DNA from: Cannabis sativa
Taxonomy: Eukaryota > Streptophyta > Magnoliopsida > Rosales > Cannabaceae
Direction of reading: 5' to 3'
Assembly (NCBI RefSeq): GCF_029168945.1
Contig: NC_083603.1
Span: 1,798,001-1,862,000, forward strand
DNA: 64,000 nt
In this document: positions 57,020-64,000 of the stretch, piece after piece
How the letters are laid out: every line of letters begins with the position of its first letter
Position numbering within the stretch: position 1 is the stretch's first letter
Translations under genes and position numbers: made by a program
The notes under the pieces: model-generated
Databases searched by the model: none
Told to the model about the DNA's origin: nothing
The model's input: only the letters and a program-made list of their open reading frames with translations

Positions 57020-57480
57020 TCCAGCCCGTAGTTTTTGCCATCACCTCGCTGCAGTGTCGAGGCCAAGTCCTTCGGTTGTATCGTCGTATTCTTATGGCCA
57101 ACACCACTTGTAAAGTTTTGTTTGATTCTCGGTGCAACTCATTCCTTTATTGCTAAGCACAATTGTAAATCATATAAATGCACCGAGTGAATTATTTACC
57201 GTGGGGTTTGGGACCATGTTACCATCTGGGGGAGGTTGTAATCTCTAGAAGTTGGCTTAGTGGGTATACCCGTCGGGATAGATGGTAGAGAATTATTTGT
57301 AGACTTGATTGTATTAGATTTATTTGATTTTGATGTAATCTTGGGCATGGATTTTCTTACCAAATATGGAGCATCAATTGGCTGCAAGCAAAAGAAAGTT
57401 GTTTTCACACCAGAAGATGGAGAGACATTCGAGTTCGTAGGGGTAGGAAAGAAACCCCGCACTCCTATTATTTCGCAATG
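57020..57480 (+). pseudogene. Gypsy aspartic protease region
   Basis: The protease motif around 57115 (VLFDS then CNSFLYC in place of the usual GATHSFI) is damaged by a frameshift. Downstream, 57260-57481 keeps GIPVGIDGRELFVDLIVLDL and DVILGMDFLTKYGA, typical of the C-terminal half of plant Gypsy proteases. Confidence 0.75.
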
Positions 57481-57539
57481 AAGGTCCGGACAACTATTGC
57501 AACGTGGGTGCTTAGGGTATCTAGTTAATGTGGTCGATG

Positions 57540-58330
57540 ACACCAAGAAAATTGAAAGAAAGCCGGAGGAAACACGGGTAGTTCTTTGAGTTTCTTGATG
57601 TATTTCCGCAGGAGTTACCCGGGTTACCACCACACAGAGAAATCGAATTTGTGATAGAATTAGTGCCCGAACGACACCCGCTTCCCGCGCACCATATAGG
57701 ATGGCACCATCCGAATTGAAAGAACTCAAAATACAAGCTTGGAAGAATTGCTTAAGTTAGGGTTTATCGACCTAGCTACTTTCCGTGGGGCGCACCGGGC
57801 TCTATTTGTTAAAAAGAAAGACTCGTACTATGAGAATGTGCATAGATTACCGAGAACCGAACAAGGTGACTATAAAGAATCGGTACCCATTACCGAGGAT
57901 TGACGACTTGTTTGACCGGCCTTCAAGGGAAAAATGTATTTTCTAAGATTGATCTTCGTTCAGATACCATCGGCTAAGAATCAAAATGAAGACATACCGA
58001 AGACAAATTTCCTTCGAACGAGATACGGACATTACGAGTTCATGGTGATGTCATTTGGACTTACAAATGCCCCGGCTTTTTATGGACCTCATGAACCGAG
58101 TCTTCAAGGAATATCCGGACTGCCTTTGTCATTGTATTCATAGATGATATTCTGATTTATTCTAAGACAGAGAGGAGGAACATGAGGAGCACTTACGCTT
58201 GACCTTACATACCGAGAGAACATCAATTGTATGCCAAGTACAAAAAATGTGAGTTCTCGGTTGTCCGAGGTTGCATTTTTGGGCCACATTGTCACTAACC
58301 TGGGAATAAAAGTAGATCCCGCTAAGGTTG
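57540..58330 (+). pseudogene. Gypsy reverse transcriptase, heavily broken
   Basis: Scattered frames contain [27 protein letters not shown], the [20 protein letters not shown] block (about 58010-58070), and the catalytic [11 protein letters not shown] (about 58137). Numerous stops and small indels. Confidence 0.75.
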
Positions 58331-58499
58331 TCGGTGAAAAAGAATGGCCTAGACCAAAGACCGCCTCGCAGGTTCGAAGCTTTTGGGTTTAGTGCTATTA
58401 TAGAAGGTTTGTTGAGGGGTTCTCAAAGATAGCCACACCCTTAATAGAATTAACTAGGAAGAATCTAAAATTTTCCGGTCGTACAAGTGTGAGCAAAGC

Positions 58500-59090
58500 T
58501 TTCCAAGAGTTGAAGAATCAGACTTATCTCAAAGACCAATCCTCGCCTTACCAACAAGAGGACAATTTGCGGTATATTGTGATGCATCTAAACAAGGGTT
58601 GGGTTGTGTTCTAATGCAAGAAGTGGAAGGTAATTGCTTACGCTTCAAGGCAATTAAAAGAATACGAACGGAGATACCCGACACATGACCTAGAGTTAGC
58701 CGTAAAGGGTTTTTGCACTAAAAATCGGCGTCATTATCTCTATGGAGTGAAATGTGAAATCTACACCGATCATAAGAGTTTAAAGTACTTTTTCACCCGG
58801 AGGGAGTTAAACATGAGGCGTAGGAGATGGTTGGAGCTAGTCAAAGACTACGACCGCGAGATAATGTACCATCCCGGTAAAGCCAATGTGGTAGCGATGA
58901 TGCACTCAGCCGTAGAGGTCCCGACTAGTTTCCACTTTACAAGGAGTATCAAGGGAATTAGTGGAAGACATGGAACGAGCCGGTATAGAGTTTATTACAG
59001 ACAACTTGCAAAGGTCACACTTCAATCCACTTTGTTAGAAAGAATTAAGGAGGGGCAAGGACGACGTATCAAAAGCTCGGTGAACTAAAG
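58500..59090 (+). pseudogene. Gypsy RNase H
   Basis: [19 protein letters not shown] at about 58567-58620, and [20 protein letters not shown] with [20 protein letters not shown] at 58747-58890. Frames are interrupted between these. Confidence 0.8.
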
Positions 59091-59099
59091 CAAGAAATT

Positions 59100-59945
59100 T
59101 TGAATAGTAACGCCAAAGATTATGAAATATCAGACACAGGATTAATTCGGTTCAAGGGACGAATTTATGTGCCCGATAATGATGAGCTCAAGAAGGGGAT
59201 ATTGGTAGAAGCTCATACTACACCTTATTCGCCTTCATCCCGGACCACTAAAATGTACCATGACCTAAAAGCATTGTATTGGTGGCTCGGTATGAAAAAG
59301 GATGTAGTTGAATTTGTGGCCAAATGCTTAACATGTCAACAAGTTAAAGCAGAGCATCAAAGACCCGGCGGATTATTACAACCACCGAAGCTCCCCGAAT
59401 GGAAGTGGGAAGAGATTTCCATGGATTTTGTGACTGGGTTACCTAAGACTACAAAGCAACATGACGCCATTTGGGTAGTCGTCGATAGGTATACAAAATC
59501 TGCCCATTTTCTACCAGTACGCATGACTTACTCCATGGACCATTTTGCTGAACTTTATGTGAATGAGATTGTGAGATTAGATGGGGCACCGTATTCTAGT
59601 GTTTGTGATCGAGATGCTCGGTTCACTTCTGCCTTTTGGGAAAGCTTACGGAGAGCAATGGGAACTCGATTGAAGTTCGCACGCATATCATCCAGAGACG
59701 AGATGGTCGATCGAGAGAACAAATCGGATCTTGGAAGACATGTTGAGGGCATGTGTGATAGATTTCCAAGGATCATGGAGCAAATACCTGCCTTTGATTG
59801 AATTTTCTTACAACAACAGCTATCAGTCTACTATCGGGGTAGCACCCTATGAGATGTTGTATGGAAGAAAGTGCAGGTCTCCACTGCATTGGGATGAGTT
59901 GGGAGAGAACAAACTCCTAGGGCCAGATGCAGTTCAGCACACGAT
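59100..59945 (+). pseudogene. Gypsy integrase, C-terminally truncated
   Basis: The HHCC zinc region ends CLTCQQVKAEHQRPGGLLQP. The core has MDFVTGLP, VVVDRYTKSAHF and a second Asp in CDRDARFTSAFW. One frameshift near 59740 leads to PLIEFSYNNSYQSTIGVAPY and YGRKCRSPLHW. Sequence after GENKLLGPDAVQHT is lost at the ATT repeat. The layout matches Tekay/Del-like plant Gypsy elements. Confidence 0.82.
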
Positions 59946-59966
59946 TATTATTATTATTATCGTATG

Positions 59967-60030
<64 letters not shown>
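59943..60030. repeat. (ATT)n microsatellite at the Gypsy deletion point
   Basis: About 27 ATT triplets with one interruption (CGTATG at about 59960). It lies exactly where integrase coding ends, so it probably marks the deletion/repair junction. Confidence 0.85.
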
Positions 60031-61091
60031 GTTAGTATATGCGATACGTATACACGATTCAACCGAACCGAACGCCTATTTTGGTGGAATGGGAATCGCT
60101 CCACTTCGGTTCAATGCGATATTTTGCTTGAGTTTAAACACGATAGAAATGAGGTTTTAAACTCTATTTTCGTTCACCCAAAACAGAGAACCAACGAGAG
60201 AGAGAGAGAGCACGTATACGGTACCGAAAACTTTCGTTTCTTCAAGCGGAGTGAAACCTGGGTGAACGTGGGGGTTTGGGATCACTTATATACGACCTAA
60301 GGAAGCCTTTTAACGTGGTATAAGGGGCGGAAGTCGTCGTTTTGAGATTCGCCATTTTTGAAGCTTCAAAGGTGCGGCTTAGTTACAGACTCGAATTCGA
60401 ACGTGTTTAAGCTTGTTCTTGGGTCAAGGGAGGTTATATTTGAGTGCATGGGACCCTAAGGATTGTTTTTGACGTAAGAAAACGAAGCTTTAACGTCCAA
60501 AACGAAAATCCAAAATTTTGACTCCATTAAAGGCGGTACACCGCCAACGAAGAAGACAACCCCCGATCCGCCTCTCGGACCACTTTTCTTGATCGTTTTG
60601 AGGTCCTGAGCATTGTGGAGAGCTTCCCCAATCGAAAGGACGCTTCAAGAGCCATCGGAGACAAAGTTACACTTTACCGGCGACGAAACCGACGAGAACT
60701 CCGGCGACACTCCGTTCAGGGGTTTCTGGAGGATCTTGTTCTCAACAAGAAAATTCGTTGAGGTGCTCGAGGTAGCAAGTGTGGTCTTAGCAACTGAGGT
60801 AAGGGTAAGGCTAAGCAGTGAGAATGAAGAGCTCGAGGCGTGGACCGCATGTTAGGGGGCTGGCACAGTATTTTGCTTTTTTAATGTTTTTAACTGCTAA
60901 ACATTTTGGAACTATTATTTTGACTTAACTAGTTCTTATTTAAGTTTACAGTACTAAAAGTATTTTGTTTTAAACAATGAGATCTCATGCTTGGATATTT
61001 TTCAATAAAGCAGTATTTGATTGTCTTTATCTTATTAAATTGTTTTATACGGACTATCCTATGTGACATCTCGGGAAATCGGGGTGTTACA
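60031..61091 (+). repeat. Probable truncated 3' LTR of the Gypsy element
   Basis: GC-richer than the surroundings, no coding, AATAAA at about 61004, and end GACATCTCGGGAAATCGGGG TGTTACA, followed by ACCAA (61092-61096). Its 5' end is lost and no partner LTR exists in the window, so the identification rests on position and termini. Confidence 0.55.
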
Positions 61092-62053
61092 ACCAATATA
61101 TGTGAAATTTATATTCTTTGAAATAGAATTTCATGTCTATTCATTCTCTTCAGGGAATGATATTTAAATATTCTAAATGTACAATCAATTTGTACAATTC
61201 ACACTTATTCAATAATCAAATATACTTTTATCTTGATTATAAGTGTGTCCGTACTACAGGTACGCGACTACTATTATTCAATCCCACACATGATATATAG
61301 ATTTCATGCACTTTGATTGTGTGTGGTATTTCATCTTTTGGTTGTTTCCAATTTCTTCTGGAAATATTTGAGTAGCAAACAATGCCATTGATTATTTAAA
61401 ATCATTACATTCACTTCGGGGAATGACGTTGAACAAGTAGAACATTATTATAAATTTCTTAAAAATTTATTACTTGTTCATATATAAAAAGAAATTACTC
61501 AACAATTTCTTTAACAATATTTCAAAGAATATATGAATACAATTTTTGCATAATCTCCAAGATGTATGCAAAATTTGATCTTTAATATATGTCACATGCA
61601 ATAATTTCCAACATTGCAAGTAATAACAATGTATAGTAACATGACTAATACAAACAATCTTTAAAAGTAGTTAAATTCAATTCGTATCATTCTCTGCAGG
61701 GAATGATGAACAATAAATACATGTCTCATGTATTTAAATAATATTAGTCATGCTCACTGTTATTCTTATACTTTGATGTTTCAATGCAATTTTCTTAATA
61801 TTCTTTTTAGGTATTCAAAACCCACTATAAAATTGCATCAATAATAATCATTTTTAATGATTCTTTAGTTGTATTCACATAAATACAATTATTTTTTTTT
61901 TTTGACAAATATAAAACATTTACTTCAGGAAATGTTTGTCAAAATGTATATCGATATTAGATTACTTTTCATTGTCCTCAAAGAATACAAGAACATATAT
62001 ATAAATATGTATTCATCTCTTTCATTATATATCCATCAACTATATAATGAATA

Positions 62054-62310
62054 TTACGTTTGCATAATCTTCAGGATATATGCAAGATTTTATTGAGGAC
62101 GCATAATCATCAGGATATATGCAATATTTTATTGAGGATGCATAATCTTCAGGATATATGCAATATTTTATCAATGATGCATAATCTTCAGGATATATGC
62201 AATATTTTATCGATGATGCATAATCTTCAGGATATATGCAATATTTTATCGATGATGCATAATCTTTAGGATATATGCAATATTTTATCGATGATACATA
62301 ATCTTCTGGA
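62054..62310. repeat. 39-bp tandem repeat (6-7 copies)
   Basis: Unit GCATAATCTTCAGGATATAT then GCAATATTTTATCGATGAT, starting at about 62054, 62100, 62139, 62178, 62217, 62256 and (degenerate) 62295. Because 39 is a multiple of 3 it creates a repetitive open frame (62060-62269) that is not a gene. It lies in the non-autonomous LTR element and shares its CTTCAGG motif. Confidence 0.9.
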
Positions 62311-62643
62311 TATATGTATAATTTATATAAATTTTCTCTATCATATCATAGGCACACATATATTGTAAATATTATGAATGATAAGAACATTATATATATA
62401 TGAAATCAATAATAAATATATAAAAATATATACATACATATATAATATATAGATATATAGATAAAAAGAAAAAAAAAAACTAAATGATTCTTGAAATTAT
62501 TTCAGTCAGAGGAGTATATATATAAATATATATTTAGTGTATTTTGACTTTGAAATAATTCAAGAACTTTAACAAGATACTTACATTGGGACTTGGGCAG
62601 AGACTCATGCTTGAAGCTTGGGCAGAGACTCGTGCTGATAAGG

Positions 62644-62887
62644 TGTTATAAAATAATATAAAGTAGATGAGAGGAAAGAAGAAGAAGATGAAGAGAGAAA
62701 GATAAAGTGAATGAGAATTTCTGAGTTGTTTTATTCCAATGGGGTGAACCCCTATTTATACAAATACAAGAGTGAGATATTAAGAAACTAAGAAAAAGGG
62801 AAACTAAGAAAAAGAGGAATATTGATTACAATTAATGGTAATAAATAAAAGATTTGGACATCCACATAATTATTAATATTTATAACA
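62644..62887 (-). repeat. LTR (right) of the non-autonomous element
   Basis: 244 bp, matching 51113-51356 with about one or two differences; followed by TSD ATATC. Confidence 0.9.
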
Positions 62888-62892
62888 ATATC

Positions 62893-63080
62893 TTGTTAAA
62901 CACAATTATTAATTAGGGGTGTCTTAACAAATTAACAAAATTTTATGATTTTTATTTTAGTTTTTCAAAAAGAATAATTATTTTAAGCTATGGTTGTCCC
63001 AAGTTATACAAACAAGTTATATAAAGGCCGATCCCATCAACTATTATATAACAATATATACAAAATCTGAGAAGTGAATA
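62893..63080 (+). pseudogene. Second albumin-1 promoter, proximal part, without a coding region
   Basis: TATATAAAGGCCGAT at 63018, followed by a leader similar to the one at 37810-37890 (CCATCAACTATTATATAACA). No signal peptide or Cys-rich frame follows within 1 kb. Together with 50868-51010 it looks like the 5' half of a duplicated gene whose coding part is lost or diverged. Confidence 0.6.
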
Positions 63081-64000
63081 TTGATTATGCTATAGTGAAA
63101 TGGACAAAGATTTCAAGATAGGACAAGAGTACCTATATAGTTTGTGTACCATTTAGGATTTTTATGCTTAATGCTTCCTATGTGTTTAAATTTATCACGA
63201 GAGTAGAAAATTTACATATATGTTGAGATTTATATGTCCTAGTCCGAATATAAGTTTCTTTAGTAAATCCGTGTTTGGGGGGTAAAAACCGAGCACAGGA
63301 ACAAAAGACCCAATAGATTAAAATAAAAACGTCAAAAGGCCCACACAGGTTGAGTACATAAAGACCCAAGATCAAAATACGTCAGAGAAGGCCCAACACG
63401 GTGCGGCCCAAGCACTGAACCTCAAGGGAGCGATACGGACAAAAAAGGAAAGGGAGCGCTAAACGACATAGAAAATGAGTAAGCACCAACGGAAATTGAA
63501 GGAAGGGGGGAACAGAAGAATTGGTCGACAGAGTAAAAAGTCGAATGTAGGATGTATGACAAATGAGAACCCAATAAGGACTCCTAGATGACCTGCCGAC
63601 GAGGGATGTACCTAAAATGCAATAAGAAAATGAACGCCGGGATGATACCACGATTAGGACAAACACCCCCGACGGAAGGAAACTCGGATCGACGGAAGAA
63701 GGAGATTCTGGACACAAAGGAAAAAATCAGTATTTTTGAGGGTATGATACCGTCGGATCGAGAGAAAGCAGCATCATTATAGCTACCAGTTGAAACACGG
63801 ATACGTAGCATAGCAGAAAGAACAGAGAGGAAAAACACGTGTCAACAGCAGAATAGGTATATGATAGATTACCCATGCAATCAAAAAGACGTACCAAATA
63901 AATAGAGAAGGATCACGTAAAGAAAAGCAGATTAGGAATTGGAAAAGAAAGAACCCACAAAAGAACAAATGGTGACTGTTTTTCGACCAAAACAGCTATC
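63081..64000. other. Unclassified, probably repetitive DNA at window edge
   Basis: From about 63240 the base composition becomes GC-richer and purine-rich (GGGGGGTAAAAACCGAGCAC, AAGGCCCAACACGG). This resembles LTR or retroelement non-coding sequence. No domain could be recognised in either strand's frames and the right limit is outside the window. Confidence 0.35.

Larger units (their letters stand above)
55679..61091 (+). mobile_element. Decayed Ty3/Gypsy element lacking a recognisable 5' LTR
   Basis: A plus-strand iMet PBS, TGGTATCAGAGC (55686-55697), is followed by gag, zinc knuckle, protease, RT, RNase H and integrase in Gypsy order. Integrase breaks off into an ATT repeat at 59945, so the integrase C-terminus, polypurine tract and start of the 3' LTR are missing. 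About 60040-61091 looks like the remaining 3' LTR (AATAAA near 61003, end GGGGTGTTACA). Directly upstream of the PBS is Cassandra instead of a Gypsy LTR. Many stops and frameshifts. Confidence 0.8.
51113..62887 (-). mobile_element. Non-autonomous LTR retrotransposon, containing a nested Cassandra/Gypsy insertion
   Basis: Two 244-bp LTRs (51113-51356 and 62644-62887), TGTTATAAAATAAT...TTTATAACA, nearly identical, with a perfect 5-bp TSD ATATC (51108-51112, 62888-62892). On the minus strand a purine tract (CCAAGGGGGAG) precedes the left LTR, so the element faces minus. Beside the other LTR the minus strand reads CCTTATCAGCACGAGTCTCT, a possible PBS. The interior (51357-54736 and 61097-62643, about 4.9 kb) has no gag/pol frame. 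Near 51810 and 51910 it has two copies of a GCCTCGTTAAAAACCTTGCC / CAGTGGGACAAAA block, and many spaced CTTCAGG motifs. It depends on another element for proteins. Confidence 0.85.

Noticed and set aside
60613..60855. 80-aa frame
   Set aside because: In the probable Gypsy 3' LTR; no recognisable domain and isolated.
62060..62269. 69-aa frame with a 13-residue repeat
   Set aside because: Produced by a 39-bp tandem repeat (a multiple of 3) in a non-coding part of an LTR element.
63178..63838. Minus-strand frames of 65-111 aa
   Set aside because: Low-complexity Ser/Phe/Leu-rich translations without domains; probably retroelement non-coding DNA.

Overview
This is nuclear DNA from a flowering plant, most likely a rosid eudicot. 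The evidence is intron-rich genes with GT-AG junctions, very AT-rich intergenic DNA, plant-only gene families (CHX antiporter, ATAB2, albumin-1-like knottin), plant-type Copia, Gypsy and Cassandra retroelements, and many small DNA transposons with clear target-site duplications (TSDs). The species cannot be fixed from the sequence alone.

Gene-rich part, about 1-33 kb. In order: a Prp5/RH42-type DEAD-box helicase (minus), a CHX28-like cation/H+ antiporter (plus, 4 coding exons), a multi-PHD-finger protein (plus, 13 coding exons), the proteasome lid subunit RPN6 (plus, one coding exon and a 5' UTR intron), an ATAB2-type plastid translation factor (minus, 5 exons), and a DusA-type tRNA-dihydrouridine synthase (plus, 12 exons). 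Splice models were built by hand from reading frame, GT-AG sites and phase, and all of them close in frame. These are single housekeeping genes, not an operon-like system. The CHX28, PHD and ATAB2 neighbourhood resembles, from memory, two related Arabidopsis chromosome 3 segments.

Transposon-rich part, about 33-64 kb. The only host gene I can support is a small secreted cysteine-rich peptide of albumin-1/PA1b type at 37.9 kb. Around it lie a 1.9-kb solo LTR inserted into an opposite-facing LTR of its own family, a 1.0-kb CACTA element, and a Mutator-type MITE split by a nearly complete Copia element (40.3-46.4 kb). Further on is an 11.8-kb stretch made of a coding-poor LTR element that contains a Cassandra TRIM (5S-rRNA-bearing LTRs) fused to a decayed Gypsy element. 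That LTR element sits inside a second copy of the albumin-1 promoter region, separating its upstream part (about 50.9-51.0 kb) from its TATA part (about 63.0 kb).

Most notable: (1) the Copia element has no tRNA-type primer site; the bases 2 nt after its LTR are a 12-nt perfect complement of a stretch inside its own LTR, in the geometry needed for self-priming; (2) the Cassandra/Gypsy fusion shares one outer 5-bp TSD; (3) the duplicated albumin-1 promoter is split by a retrotransposon. No CRISPR arrays, tRNA genes or prokaryotic-type systems were seen.
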